Source: an uncultured Paracoccaceae bacterium (lineage in GTDB: Bacteria > Pseudomonadota > Alphaproteobacteria > Rhodobacterales > Rhodobacteraceae). Taken from it: a stretch of DNA of 64,000 nucleotides. Of this stretch, positions 28,500 to 37,200 are shown piece after piece; positions within the stretch are counted from its first letter, which is position 1, and the number at the start of each line of letters is the position of its first letter. Both the position numbers and the translations under genes were made by a program. The notes below the pieces were generated by a model. It was not told the DNA's origin and made no database searches. It saw only the letters and a list, made by a program, of their open reading frames with translations. The stretch lies in NCBI GenBank assembly GCA_947503935.1, contig CANNFR010000001.1, positions 248,001 to 312,000 on the forward strand, given 5' to 3'.

Positions 28500-29408
28500 A
28501 TGCCCCTGACCGATGATCAACGCGCCGAAATCGAAGCCCAACGCGCCACCCCGCGCCAGACCCTCCGCGCCGTCTCGGAAGGGGCCGAGGCGCACCTTTA
28601 CCGCGCGCATGAGGTGCTCGACCATGGCTTCATCCGACTGGTTGATTACATGGGCGACGACAGCGCCATCGTCCAGGCCGCCCGGGTCAGCTACGGCGCC
28701 GGCACCAAGCACGTCCAGAACGACGAGGGGCTGATCCGCTACCTCATGCGCCACTGGCACTCGACCCCGTTCGAGATGTGCGAGGTCAAGCTTCACGTCA
28801 AGCTGCCGGTCTTCGTCGCCCGCCAGTGGATCCGCCACCGCACTGCCAACGTCAACGAATACTCCGCCCGCTACTCGATCCTCGACCGTGAGTTCTACAT
28901 CCCCGCGCCCGAACACCTCGCCGCCCAGTCGACCGTCAACAACCAGGGCCGGGGCGAGACGCTTTCGGGCGACGAGGCTGCCCGCGTCCTTGACATGCTG
29001 AAGGATGACGCCACCCGCGCCTACGACCATTACGAGGCGATGCTGTCTCAGGAAGGTCAGCAGGGCCTCGCCCGCGAACTCGCCCGGATGAACCTGCCCG
29101 CCAACATCTACACCCAATGGTACTGGAAAACCGACCTCCACAACCTCTTCCACTTCCTGCGACTGCGCGCCGACGCCCACGCGCAATACGAGATCCGCGT
29201 CTATGCCGAGGCGATCTGCGAGATGGTCCGCGACTGGGTCCCCCTCGCCTACCGCGCGTTCGAGGATTACCGTCTGGGCGGCGTGACGCTGTCGGCGAAG
29301 GCGGTGGAGTGCGTTAAGAGAATGTTAACGGGTGAGCGCGTGACTCAGGAGAACTCCGGCATGTCCAAGGGGGAATGGCGGGAATTTGAGAGGGTATTTG
29401 ATGAGTAG
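28500..29408 (+). CDS. thyX: FAD-dependent thymidylate synthase ThyX
   Basis: Flavin-dependent enzyme making dTMP from dUMP with methylene-THF as carbon donor. The signature [11 protein letters not shown] (112-122) is intact, as are the N-terminal [10 protein letters not shown] and the C-terminal [26 protein letters not shown] blocks. Length is 302 residues. GGAGAGA lies before ATG 28500. The last 30 codons shift to AT-rich choices (AGA, TTA, GTA TTT GAT) and contain a CtrA-like box; the stop overlaps the ATPase gene by 8 bp, so that gene is positioned to be translated with thyX. Confidence 0.96.
   Translation: MPLTDDQRAEIEAQRATPRQTLRAVSEGAEAHLYRAHEVLDHGFIRLVDYMGDDSAIVQAARVSYGAGTKHVQNDEGLIRYLMRHWHSTPFEMCEVKLHVKLPVFVARQWIRHRTANVNEYSARYSILDREFYIPAPEHLAAQSTVNNQGRGETLSGDEAARVLDMLKDDATRAYDHYEAMLSQEGQQGLARELARMNLPANIYTQWYWKTDLHNLFHFLRLRADAHAQYEIRVYAEAICEMVRDWVPLAYRAFEDYRLGGVTLSAKAVECVKRMLTGERVTQENSGMSKGEWREFERVFDE
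29314..29329. promoter_or_regulatory. CtrA-like box inside the 3' end of thyX
   Basis: TTAAGAGAATGTTAAC fits TTAA-N7-TTAAC, 72 bp before the ATPase start codon. It is read through in the thyX frame using AGA and TTA codons that are rare around it. It could drive the ATPase gene independently. Inference. Confidence 0.4.
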
Positions 29409-30717
29409 TACGAAACACCGGACATCGGATGTCTTTGGAGTTAGTCGAGACGTACCTTTAAACTACGTCGAAAGAAAAACGGTAGATGACAGGTTCATTG
29501 CAAATCTTGCAGTCGATAAGCATGTAATTGTCTATGGAAGTTCTAAGCAGGGAAAGACGTGCCTAAGAAAGCACTGCCTTTCTGAACATGACTTCATCCT
29601 GGTCCAATGCCAGAATGGTTGGGGGCTTGAAAAACTAGCAGAGGCTATTCTAAAGGAAGCTGGATATAAGGTCGAGGTTACAACCGAGAAAACGGTTGAG
29701 CAACGATTCAAGCTTCGGGCCGTTGTATCTGCGAAATTGAGAGCACTCGGCTTTGGTGAGGCAGGTTCAGAAGTTCAGAGCAGCTCGGAGAGCGCACAAG
29801 AAGTCAGGAAGACACTCCGCCCGATTGAAGTCGATCCAGAAGATCCAAACGATCTTGTTTCCGCTCTCTCGCAGATTGAGTTTTCAAAATTTATTGTTCT
29901 AGAAGACTTTCATTATCTTCCACAGGAAACCCAGGAGAAGTATGCTTTTTTCTTAAAAACTATTCATGAGAGATCGCGAATTTGCTTCGTAATTGTGGCG
30001 GTTTGGCGGGAAGAGAATCGATTGATACTCTTCAATGGCGATCTTTCTGGTAGAGTAATCTCAGTAGACGCAGATGCTTGGAAATCTCATGAGTTATATG
30101 AGGTGATATCTAAGGGTGAGCAACTTCTAAACGTATCCTTTCCCATTGATTTTAAATCAAAAGTTGCAGATGTAAGCTTGGGTAGTGTGTATATTGTGCA
30201 AGAGGCATGTAGGCGCGTTTGTGAGGATAATCAGATAATCAATAGCCAAGATCAGAATTATCAACTCATATTGAAAAAGCCGATTGAGGAGTACATTGCT
30301 GATGTAGTTCGCGAGTCTGGCCCGCGTTATTTAGCATTCTTGAATAACTTTTCTGGTGGCTTTCAGGATACTGCTCTTGAGATGTATAAATGGATACTCT
30401 ATCCGATTCTCAAAAGCTCTATAGTAGATCTAGAGGCAGGAATAAAATATAGATATATAAGGGAAACGCTTGAGAGCGTTCATCCTAAAGGGCATGAACT
30501 GAATCCAGGGAATGTTACCCAGGCACTACAGTCAATACCTGCCCTTCAGGCGAAAAAGAATGTGAAGCCGTTTGTGCTTGATTATGATCAGTCGAATCTT
30601 CGGCTTTCGGTAGTAGATAAGGGATTTTTAATCTGGCTTTCTACGCAAGATATTGACGAACTGCTAGAACGACATGGGATTAATGTGTCAGCAAATTTAG
30701 TTCGAAGCTTGCCCTGA
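29401..30717 (+). CDS. AT-rich P-loop ATPase of unknown function
   Basis: Not recognised as a named family. The 438-residue protein has a Walker A loop GSSKQGKT (46-53), a Walker B-like [10 protein letters not shown] (164-173, Glu168-Asp169), a likely sensor region [11 protein letters not shown] near 195-206, and a C-terminal part (about 330-438) that looks helical and winged-helix-like. The layout resembles STAND/ORC-like AAA+ ATPases with a regulatory C-terminus. There is no membrane segment. GC content is visibly lower than on both sides, which suggests recent acquisition. The ATG overlaps the end of thyX by 8 bp with GAGAGGG upstream. A role in defence or stress is speculation. Confidence 0.85.
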   Translation: MSSTKHRTSDVFGVSRDVPLNYVERKTVDDRFIANLAVDKHVIVYGSSKQGKTCLRKHCLSEHDFILVQCQNGWGLEKLAEAILKEAGYKVEVTTEKTVEQRFKLRAVVSAKLRALGFGEAGSEVQSSSESAQEVRKTLRPIEVDPEDPNDLVSALSQIEFSKFIVLEDFHYLPQETQEKYAFFLKTIHERSRICFVIVAVWREENRLILFNGDLSGRVISVDADAWKSHELYEVISKGEQLLNVSFPIDFKSKVADVSLGSVYIVQEACRRVCEDNQIINSQDQNYQLILKKPIEEYIADVVRESGPRYLAFLNNFSGGFQDTALEMYKWILYPILKSSIVDLEAGIKYRYIRETLESVHPKGHELNPGNVTQALQSIPALQAKKNVKPFVLDYDQSNLRLSVVDKGFLIWLSTQDIDELLERHGINVSANLVRSLP

Positions 30718-30761
30718 CTCTTGTGTGCCGACACGTACCGCTATGCCGGGATGGAGCAAGC

Positions 30762-30861
30762 GTAGGGTGCGCTTCAGCGCACCATGACCATCGCATCATC
30801 CCAACGCCCATCCCGATACCATAAACCCCACCCGCAAATGGTGCGCTGAAGCGCACCCTAC
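30762..30861. repeat. REP palindrome doublet, type a
   Basis: Two inverted copies of GTAGGGTGCGC-loop-GCGCACC: 30762-30783 forward and 30840-30861 reversed, 56 bp apart. Each copy forms a GGTGCGC/GCGCACC hairpin with the conserved GTAG or CTAC foot that marks REP elements moved by RAYT transposases. It begins about 45 bp after the ATPase stop codon. Confidence 0.8.
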
Positions 30862-30871
30862 GTCGGATCGC

Positions 30872-30947
30872 CGCCGTCCCGGTGCCATGACGAATATGGC
30901 CAATCGTCGGGATGCTCCGCCAACCCATGCTTGACGGGGTTCAGCAA
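30872..30947 (-). pseudogene. decayed C-terminal fragment of a RAYT transposase
   Basis: Read on the minus strand this encodes LLNPVKHGLAEHPDDWPYSS followed by WHRDG, nearly the same as the end of the intact RAYT at 31047-31646 (VNPVKHGLVEDIADWPYSS, WHRDG). Only about 25 codons remain, without the HUH motif or a start. It is flanked on both sides by type a REP sequences, so a second RAYT once occupied this position. Confidence 0.75.
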
Positions 30948-30949
30948 GC

Positions 30950-31050
30950 GTAGGGTGCGCTTCAGCGAGCAATCGTAGGGTGGGGTTCTACCCCACCACT
31001 GCCAACGCCATCACATCCCCAAACCACGGTGGGGTAAAACCCCACCCTAC
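30950..31050. repeat. REP copies: partial type a and a type b doublet
   Basis: A type a copy with a damaged 3' arm (30950-30970) is followed by a type b doublet: GTAGGGTGGGG-ttct-ACCCCACC at 30975-30997 and the reverse copy at 31028-31050. The second type b copy overlaps the stop codon of the RAYT gene: the TAG of GTAGGG is the terminator of that reading frame. Confidence 0.8.
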
Positions 31051-31646
31051 GCCACGCCCGGCCGCCCGTCCCGGTGCCACGACGAATACGGCCAATCGGC
31101 GATATCCTCGACCAACCCGTGCTTCACCGGGTTCACCCAACAATACCGCACATGCGCCTCGTAATCGGCGGCGTCGCGGATATGGTGCTCCCAGAACCGG
31201 CGCTGCCACACCCGGCCGTCACCCTTCATCACCTTCGATCTCGTCCGCGGCCTCCCCGCCAACGTAGGGTGGGGTTTCACCCCACCGTCCACATCACCGA
31301 CCCGCGCGCGCATATCGGGGCTTTGCGCCATGGTGGGGTGGAACCCCACCCTACGGTGTGGCGCCTTGTCGTCCGCTCCGGTCAACGCCCGCGTGAACCG
31401 CGCCTTGATCGCCGCCATCCGCCCCGAAAAATCCGCATCCCCCTCCGGCAATGTCCACACCGCATGGAAATGGTCCGGCAACACCACCCACGCATCAATC
31501 CCGAACGGCCGCTCGGCCTTCGTCGCGCGAACCGCCTCGCGCAACACCTCCACCTCGCGCACCAGAAGGTCTGACCCCCGGTCGGCCAGAGCCACCGTGA
31601 AGAAGATCGTTGCACCGGGGATGCGGGGGCGGAGGTAACGCGACAT
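31047..31646 (-). CDS. REP-associated tyrosine transposase (RAYT, Y1_Tnp family)
   Basis: HUH single-strand transposase (199 residues) of the IS200-like TnpREP group, which moves or spreads REP palindromes. The metal-binding HUH motif is DHFHAVW (His59, His61) and the nucleophile is Tyr168 in HVRYCWVNPVKHGLV; VWQRRFWEHHIRD is another hallmark. A stretch at about residues 97-130 (RRVGFHPT through GGVKPHPT) is not part of the usual family and is encoded by a REP doublet inserted in frame. The stop codon is supplied by a second REP copy. Activity with the insertion is uncertain. Confidence 0.9.
   Translation of the reverse strand: MSRYLRPRIPGATIFFTVALADRGSDLLVREVEVLREAVRATKAERPFGIDAWVVLPDHFHAVWTLPEGDADFSGRMAAIKARFTRALTGADDKAPHRRVGFHPTMAQSPDMRARVGDVDGGVKPHPTLAGRPRTRSKVMKGDGRVWQRRFWEHHIRDAADYEAHVRYCWVNPVKHGLVEDIADWPYSSWHRDGRPGVA
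31264..31354. repeat. type b REP doublet inserted in the RAYT gene
   Basis: GTAGGGTGGGG-ttt-CACCCCACC (31264-31286) and the reverse copy (31332-31354) lie inside the transposase frame. Together with the sequence between them they encode about 30 extra residues without a stop. The layout matches the doublet at 30975-31050. Confidence 0.8.
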
Positions 31647-31687
31647 CTGCAGACCCTGCCGCGGGTAAGGTTAACGGCGCGTGAAGG

Positions 31688-31850
31688 CGCCGGAGGTCGC
31701 AATCGTTAACGCAGCCGCCCGCCTCGGGGCCGACGCCGCCGGTGCACGTCCGGTGCACATTCGGTGCACACTTTGTGACATCCGGAAACGGGTGTTACGG
31801 GCCCCGGTTGACGGGGCGGACGGTCGAAAAGGGGTCCGTTTACCCTCGGG
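31688..31850 (-). repeat. GTGCAC array element, copy 1 (three sites, 11-bp period)
   Basis: GTGCAC occurs at 31742, 31753 and 31764, exactly 11 bp apart. Read on the minus strand the array follows GGCCCGAGGGTAAAC and GACCCCTTTTCGACC, text that is closely matched by the element at 33372-33470 in the opposite orientation. Nothing else explains this 291-bp spacer between the RAYT gene and the membrane protein gene. Function unknown. Confidence 0.6.
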
Positions 31851-31937
31851 CCGTTCCGCGCCCAGGCGACAGCCAAACGCCACCCCACCGAAGATCATCC
31901 CACCTCGGCATTGACCCGGGCCCCGTGATCCCGGAAC

Positions 31938-32858
31938 ATGGCTGCATTGACCGATTTTCCAAGAGGCCTTTTATCCGTGAAGCTCATATTCCAATCGATC
32001 CCACTCTCCTTCGCCGTGCTCTGGCGCCTGATGATCCTGCTGCCCTTCCTCGGCGCTTTCGCGTTTTTCATGATCACCGGGTTTGGCTTCATCGGGTCGA
32101 TCTGGGCCTTGATCTCGGCCATCATGGCAACCACCATCGCCAGCATCACAGCGATCCGGGCGGGGCTGGCCGCGCGCGATGTCTGGACGCCGCCGGTCTT
32201 CAACCGCCTCATCGTGGCCAGCTTCAAATACGGCATCTTCTTTCAGATCGTCTACATCTTGTTCAGCGTGCTGGCCGGCCTGCTGATCGTAACGCTCAGC
32301 ATCTACGGGTTCAGCGATCTCAACTCACTTTTGATCGGCAAGAAATACGTCTCCGACCTTGATGTTTTGTCCGGCGCCTCGACGTTGCTCTACACCCTCG
32401 CGGTCCTTGGGCTGGTCTTCATGGTCTTCCACACCGGCATGCTGGTACCGTTGGCGGCCGCTTCGTATGGCGTGGGCGAGAAGGTGGAAGATTTCGATTT
32501 CTTCTGGGGCTTCGGCGCGGGATTTTTCGGGCTTTTCGTGATCTCGATGTTCACCACCATCGCCACTTTCGCGATCGGAGTGCCCTTCGCCTTCGGTCAG
32601 CTCTATGCCCTGGCGCTCTCGTGGTTTCTCAGCACGTTCATGGATGTCCGACCGTTGGAGCTTTCCAGCGCCGAGCTGATCGAAAGTGGCCTCCTCGTCC
32701 TGGCGGGCCTCTGGCTTTTCAGCCTGCAATATGCCGCGGCCGCGCAGGCTTTCCTCAACCGGCGTGAGTCCATGGTCGCCGAAAAAGTCCAGCAAAACAC
32801 CTTCCCCGCCGCCGACCCGACCGAGCTGCGCGCGCTGCGCAACAGCCGGGAAGTGTGA
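31938..32858 (+). CDS. multi-pass membrane protein of unknown function
   Basis: Not recognised. A 306-residue protein with about six membrane helices (near residues 20-50, 52-75, 90-118, 148-172, 190-225, 243-270), a short basic N-terminus and a cytosolic C-terminal tail with PTELRALRNSREV. The segment VEDFDFFWGFGAGFFGLFVISMFTTIATFAIGVPFAFG (split here over residues 185-222) is Phe-rich. ATG 31938 lies near a GGAA site; GTG 31977 is another option. GC content is as high as in core genes. No operon partner; a tRNA lies downstream on the other strand. Confidence 0.8.
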   Translation: MAALTDFPRGLLSVKLIFQSIPLSFAVLWRLMILLPFLGAFAFFMITGFGFIGSIWALISAIMATTIASITAIRAGLAARDVWTPPVFNRLIVASFKYGIFFQIVYILFSVLAGLLIVTLSIYGFSDLNSLLIGKKYVSDLDVLSGASTLLYTLAVLGLVFMVFHTGMLVPLAAASYGVGEKVEDFDFFWGFGAGFFGLFVISMFTTIATFAIGVPFAFGQLYALALSWFLSTFMDVRPLELSSAELIESGLLVLAGLWLFSLQYAAAAQAFLNRRESMVAEKVQQNTFPAADPTELRALRNSREV

Positions 32859-32908
32859 GGCGCATACAGAGGGCGCAAAGCCAGCAAAACGCTGAGATTC
32901 CGGGGGTT

Positions 32909-32985
<77 letters not shown>

Positions 32986-33223
32986 ACACTGGGTGCTGTA
33001 TAGGAGCGCTGAAATCTGACTGCAAGGCGAAAATGCCCGCGAAACGGGCAAGGCGGGGCATCCGTGGCGCCAGGGGGCGGCGTCGGAATTCGTGCTGCTG
33101 AGATTACCGCTTGGGCGCTACCGGAATGTGACAGAGCCCGCCGCTTTTCGTCTGTATCGCCTCGCCACCTTGACACCCATGCCGCGATGGTTCGTGCTGG
33201 GCCGGATGCATAGGAGGGATGGT

Positions 33224-33367
33224 ATGCGAACGAAAATTTGGGTGGCTCTGGCGATGCTGATGGCGGTCACGGGGCTGTCGGGCTGCGCGGCGGCGCTGGT
33301 GGGCGCGGGCGTGGTTGTGGCCGATGAGATCGTGGAAGACCGGCAGGGCGGCGACGGGCTGTTCTGA
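33224..33367 (+). CDS. small lipoprotein
   Basis: A 47-residue lipoprotein: signal peptide MRTKIWVALAMLMAVTG, lipobox LSGC with the lipidated Cys at residue 20, then a hydrophobic AAALVGAGVVVADEIV segment and an acidic tail. After processing only about 28 residues remain, similar in size to entericidin-like lipoproteins, though the sequence is not the same. A strong site AGGAGGG precedes ATG 33224. The longer frame from 33092 is not supported. Confidence 0.8.
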   Translation: MRTKIWVALAMLMAVTGLSGCAAALVGAGVVVADEIVEDRQGGDGLF

Positions 33368-33371
33368 CCTT

Positions 33372-33470
33372 CGGCCCGAGGGTTAACCGACCCCTTTAGA
33401 CCCCGGCACAACCTGTGCACCGGATGTGCACCAAGTGTGCACCGCCGGTGCACTCTGGCGATGTTAACCC
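33372..33470 (+). repeat. GTGCAC array element, copy 2 (four sites, 11-bp period)
   Basis: GTGCAC at 33415, 33426, 33437 and 33448, each 11 bp after the last. The flank GGCCCGAGGGTTAACCGACCCCTTTAGACC matches the flank of copy 1 (split here: shared GGCCCGAGGG and GACCCCTTT blocks) in inverted orientation, and GTTAAC sites lie near both arrays. No protein-coding frame is supported. Confidence 0.6.
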
Positions 33471-33560
33471 TTTCTGGGGCAAGCTGGCCCTTGGGTGTGA
33501 CGGGAGACGCCATGCTGGCCGCCAGCCTGACCGAAATGACCCCGGCCCGGGTGCCCGATC

Positions 33561-33850
33561 TGCAAGGATCGGACCGGGGGGCGGGAAGCGGGTTTCTTGT
33601 GGTTGATCGGCAGAGTTGAGGGTGGCGCCCGGACTGAGGGGGTGAGGAGTGGTCCGGCGCTTGCGCCGGATCGGACCGTCCTGTGGACGGTTCGAAACTC
33701 CGAACGGTGAGCGGGCTTCCCGGAAATCGTCCTGTGGACGATTTCGCCCGTGAACGGGCGGAGCCCATCCGCAAGGATCGGGCCGGGGAGCGGGAAGCGG
33801 GTTTCTTATGGTTGGTCAACAGAGCTAAGGGCGGCGCCCGGACCGAGGGG
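33561..33850 (+). repeat. 81-bp direct repeat pair with hairpins between
   Basis: Bases 33561-33641 and 33770-33850 are direct repeats, about 85% alike by eye (shared GCGGGAAGCGGGTTTCTT). Between them are four perfect hairpins: TCCGGCGC-TT-GCGCCGGA (33653-33670), CCGTCC-TGT-GGACGG (33676-33690), GAAATCGTCC-TGT-GGACGATTTC (33723-33745) and GCCCG-TGAA-CGGGC (33746-33759). The 573-bp spacer 33368-33940 holds only such repeats. Confidence 0.65.
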
Positions 33851-33917
33851 TGGGCGAGAGGCGCCCGCCCCGTGGGGGCGGTTCGGGCGCTGCCCGGCGT
33901 GCCGCCGGGCGGGACAT
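33826..33917 (+). repeat. dispersed GC-rich intergenic repeat, copy B
   Basis: Homologous to bases 17894-17982 on the other strand (see copy A). It follows directly from the second 81-bp direct repeat, which shares its first 20-25 bp, and runs up to 24 bp from the end of the protease gene. Confidence 0.7.
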
Positions 33918-33940
33918 TGGGGACGGTATGGGCAGCTATA

Positions 33941-34864
33941 CTATGCTTGCTCAATGAAAGTCGCGTTTTCAGCAACGTAGCTCGCGCCTATTTTCGATAT
34001 CAGAATTTCAATTAACTCAGAGTGCCAAACCATGCCGAGCTGGACTCCGAGCTCATCGGTGCCTTCCCTCCCCGAGTAGACACCGATTAGATGCTCGTCA
34101 AAGAGATCTCTCAGGTCGGATAGGTGATGAGGAGACATTTGGCGTATGTCTCGCGGTTTCCTTGCAATGACGGGAGAGCCAGACATTCCCTCCCGTGTTG
34201 CCGTGTCCACCAGGAACGCAAGCTTCCCTTGGTATGTATTGACCGGCTCCGAGGCAATTGACGCGCGCTTCCATATTGGGTATCTGCTATCTCCTCGCAA
34301 ACCGCGAGGATAGCCAATTACAAAACAGTCTTCGCCTACAAAGGTATCTGCTCCTCTAGTAAACTCCCAAAACGCTTGGTGCTCTACGCAGATTTCTGAT
34401 CCGGGCTCATCGAGAAGGGATTCCGGAATAGAAACAGGTAGGATCGCAATATCTGCCCTGAATGCTTCCTCATCGTCGTCGACAAGATCGAAGTAAAGGG
34501 GCCGCTCATCCTCATCCAACAACCTATACCTCAGAGTGCACTGTCCGCGAGTTCGGAAGCCTCCTTCGTCAGTGGATCGAAGAGTTCGAAACACAACGTC
34601 GACATGATTGGGTATGAACTTTCCGTGTTCCTTTCCGCTTAAATCAAGACCTGAAAGGTTGTGGTAATTTGAAACGAAAAACCATCCGCTGCCGCTGTAT
34701 GATTTCAGTAGAAATCCAGTTCCGATTGCTGATGTCTTGCATTCGCTTCCGTCTGCATAAAGTCGCCGAAGTGTTATGGGAACGACGGCATCCGCAGTTT
34801 TGTCGCGCTGCGCCTAACGGAACTTCCGCTTGAGTTGCTCTACGATAGAATCGCGATCCTGCAT
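33941..34864 (-). pseudogene. trypsin-like serine protease with in-frame TAG near the start
   Basis: A trypsin-fold (S1-like) protease in an AT-rich context. The catalytic triad is complete if the frame is read from upstream: His in FVSNYHNLSG (codon 34661-34663), Asp in EEAFRADIAILPV, Ser in REGMSGSPVIA. The only common start downstream of the TAG at 34814-34816, GTG 34594, would remove the His. Reading from ATG 34864 gives 16 codons, the TAG, then KTADAVVPITLRRLYADG and the protease. Either the gene is broken by a nonsense change, or it uses an unusual start after the TAG. No signal peptide; such intracellular proteases are common in accessory regions. Confidence 0.65.
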
Positions 34865-34927
34865 CTGGACTTCTGACCATCTAATAATACTGCTTAATAC
34901 AATCAACTCCAGAGAAACTATCTCATT

Positions 34928-35224
34928 CTATTTACTCCAATCCTCTCGCATATGGAATAGGCGCGCCACCATCACGGCTTGCCCGCGCATCTCATAAAGG
35001 CAAACGTATCCTCCCTTGCCAAACCGCACAATCCTTGCGCGCAACTCGGTGGTGGGGATCGCGGGGCTATCGAAGGGGTTCTCGGCAAGCCGCGTGAAGG
35101 CGGTGTCGAACGCCGCCAGCATTCGGTTGGCGGCGGCGGGGTTCTTTTCGCGGAGGAACTGGTCGAGGCGGTCGAGGTCCGAGAGCGCCCCGGGCGTCAG
35201 CGTGACCGTGTAGGTGGCGGGCAT
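34928..35224 (-). CDS. RelE/ParE-family toxin
   Basis: A 98-residue toxin of the RelE/ParE fold. N-terminal YTVTLTPGALSDLDRLDQFLREKNPAAANRML is the usual strand plus two helices, and the C-terminal strand pair is ARIVRFGKGGYVCLYEMRGQAVMVARLFHMREDW, in which the late Arg and His-Met-Arg are typical. It is more like ParE (gyrase poison) than mRNA-cleaving RelE, but target choice is uncertain. Its start overlaps the upstream antitoxin by 28 bp. Confidence 0.88.
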   Translation of the reverse strand: MPATYTVTLTPGALSDLDRLDQFLREKNPAAANRMLAAFDTAFTRLAENPFDSPAIPTTELRARIVRFGKGGYVCLYEMRGQAVMVARLFHMREDWSK

Positions 35225-35376
35225 GGCGCGTCCGGGTCCTCGGCACGCGCGGCGGCCCAGGCGCGAACGGCGTCGAGTGTATGGCCCAGACCGTCGCGGT
35301 CGAACGCGGCGAGGCGGGCCTCGGCAATGCGAAGCTCGTCTTCCGGGATCAGGGGCTTTTGCGGGACGCTGTTCAT
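35197..35376 (-). CDS. probable antitoxin of the ParE-like toxin
   Basis: A 59-residue protein just upstream of and overlapping the toxin gene. The sequence runs PEDELRIAEARLAAFDRDGL and then HTLDAVRAWAAARAEDP, a helical charged protein ending in a Pro-rich tail. It is too short to hold a clear ribbon-helix-helix domain, so the DNA-binding mode is unknown. The assignment rests on size, position and overlap. The upstream ribosome site is weak. Confidence 0.65.
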   Translation of the reverse strand: MNSVPQKPLIPEDELRIAEARLAAFDRDGLGHTLDAVRAWAAARAEDPDAPCPPPTRSR

Positions 35377-35400
35377 TGAACCAAAATAACCCGATGCGCG

Positions 35401-37200
35401 TCAGGAGTCCATCTTCAACGCGTTAATAAACGCCTGCTGCGGAATCTCCACCTTCCCGAACTGGCGCATCTTCTTCTTACCAGCTTTCTGCTTCTCAAGC
35501 AGCTTCTTCTTGCGGGTGACGTCTCCGCCATAGCATTTCGCGGTCACGTCCTTGCGCATGGCCGAGATCGTCTCGCGCGCGATGATGCGGCCTCCGATGG
35601 CGGCCTGGATGGGGATTTTGAACATGTGGCGGGGGATCAGCTCTTTCAGCTTTTCCACCATGGCGCGGCCGCGCATCTCGGCCCGGTCGCGGTGGACCAT
35701 CATGCTGAGCGCGTCGACGGGTTCGTCATTGACCAGGATCGACATCTTGACCAGCGCATCTTCACGATAGCCGATCATCTGGTAGTCGAAGCTGGCATAG
35801 CCCTTGGTGACCGATTTCAGCCGGTCGTAGAAGTCGAACACGACCTCGTTCAGCGGCAGGTCGTAGACGACCAGCGCGCGGGTGCCTGCATAGGTCAGCT
35901 CCTGCTGGATGCCGCGGCGGTCCTGGCAGAGTTTCAGGACGTCGCCCAGGTAATCGTCGGGGACCAGGATGGTCGCCTTGATGCGCGGTTCCTCGATATG
36001 GTCGACATGGGTGAGGTCGGGCATGTCGGCGGGGTTGTGAAGCTCGGTCATCGTGCCGTCGCGCATGTGGATGTGGTAGACGACCGAGGGCGCGGTGGTG
36101 ATCAGGTCGATATCATATTCGCGTTCCAGGCGGTCGCGGATGACCTCAAGGTGGAGGAGCCCGAGGAAGCCGCAGCGGAAGCCGAAGCCGAGGGCGGCCG
36201 ATGTCTCCATCTCGGACGTGAAGGAGGCATCGTTGAGGGCGAGTTTCTCGATCGCGTCGCGCAGGTCTTCGAAGTCGTTCGCATCGACCGGGAAGAGGCC
36301 GCAGAAGACGACGGGGACCGAGGGTTTGAACCCCGGCAGGGGCGTGTCAGTGCCCTTTTTCTCATGCGTGATAGTGTCGCCGACGCGGGTGTCGCGGACT
36401 TGTTTGATGCTGCCGGTGAAGATGCCGATCTCGCCTGGGCCAAGCTCGGCAATATCGACCATCTGGGGTTTGAGGACGGCCAGCTTGTCGACGCCGTAGA
36501 CAGCACCTGTCTGCATCATCTTGATGCGGTCGTTCTTCTTGATGACGCCGTCGATGACGCGGATCATGACGACGACGCCCAGATAGGGGTCATACCAGCT
36601 GTCGACCAGCATGGCTTTGAGCGGTGCGTCACGCTGGCCCTTGGGGGGCGGCAGGCGGGTGACGATGGCCTCCAGCACGTCGGGGATGCCGAGGCCCGTC
36701 TTGGCGCTGATCTCAATCGCGTCATGGGCGTCGAGGCCGATGACATCCTCGATCTGCTCCTTCACGCGGTCGGGTTCCGAGGCGGGCAGGTCGATCTTGT
36801 TGAGGACCGGGACGATTTCGTGATCGGCGTCGATGGCCTGGTAGACATTGGCCAGGGTCTGCGCCTCGACCCCTTGGGTGGCGTCGACGACCAGAAGCGA
36901 GCCTTCGACGGCGCGCATGGAGCGCGAGACCTCATAGGCGAAGTCGACATGGCCGGGGGTGTCGATGAGGTTCAGGATATAGGTCTGGCCGTCCTGGGCG
37001 GGGTATTCGATGCGGACCGTGTTGGCCTTGATGGTGATGCCGCGCTCGCGCTCGATATCCATGCTGTCGAGCATCTGGGCCTTCATATCGCGTTCGGCCA
37101 CGGTGCCGGTCAGCTGGATCAGCCGGTCGGCCAGCGTGGATTTGCCGTGGTCGATATGGGCCACGATCGAGAAATTGCGGATGCGCGAAAGGTCTGTCAT
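35401..37200 (-). CDS. lepA: elongation factor 4 (LepA)
   Basis: Ribosome-associated GTPase that affects back-translocation and 30S biogenesis. It has 599 residues. GTPase motifs: G1 AHIDHGKST (residues 15-23), G3 DTPGHVDF, G4 NKIDLP; later EF-G-like domains with [14 protein letters not shown] and the LepA-specific C-terminal end [19 protein letters not shown]. The N-terminus [18 protein letters not shown] supports ATG 37200. Single gene, divergent from acyP. Confidence 0.98.
   Translation of the reverse strand: MTDLSRIRNFSIVAHIDHGKSTLADRLIQLTGTVAERDMKAQMLDSMDIERERGITIKANTVRIEYPAQDGQTYILNLIDTPGHVDFAYEVSRSMRAVEGSLLVVDATQGVEAQTLANVYQAIDADHEIVPVLNKIDLPASEPDRVKEQIEDVIGLDAHDAIEISAKTGLGIPDVLEAIVTRLPPPKGQRDAPLKAMLVDSWYDPYLGVVVMIRVIDGVIKKNDRIKMMQTGAVYGVDKLAVLKPQMVDIAELGPGEIGIFTGSIKQVRDTRVGDTITHEKKGTDTPLPGFKPSVPVVFCGLFPVDANDFEDLRDAIEKLALNDASFTSEMETSAALGFGFRCGFLGLLHLEVIRDRLEREYDIDLITTAPSVVYHIHMRDGTMTELHNPADMPDLTHVDHIEEPRIKATILVPDDYLGDVLKLCQDRRGIQQELTYAGTRALVVYDLPLNEVVFDFYDRLKSVTKGYASFDYQMIGYREDALVKMSILVNDEPVDALSMMVHRDRAEMRGRAMVEKLKELIPRHMFKIPIQAAIGGRIIARETISAMRKDVTAKCYGGDVTRKKKLLEKQKAGKKKMRQFGKVEIPQQAFINALKMDS

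Noticed and set aside
30762-31354. Possible CRISPR-like repeats
   Set aside because: Copies are palindromic doublets in alternating orientation with uneven spacing and a RAYT gene; they are REP elements and there are no cas genes.
33941-34594. Protease gene starting at GTG 34594
   Set aside because: That start drops the catalytic His and the first strands of the fold, whose coding sequence continues upstream.
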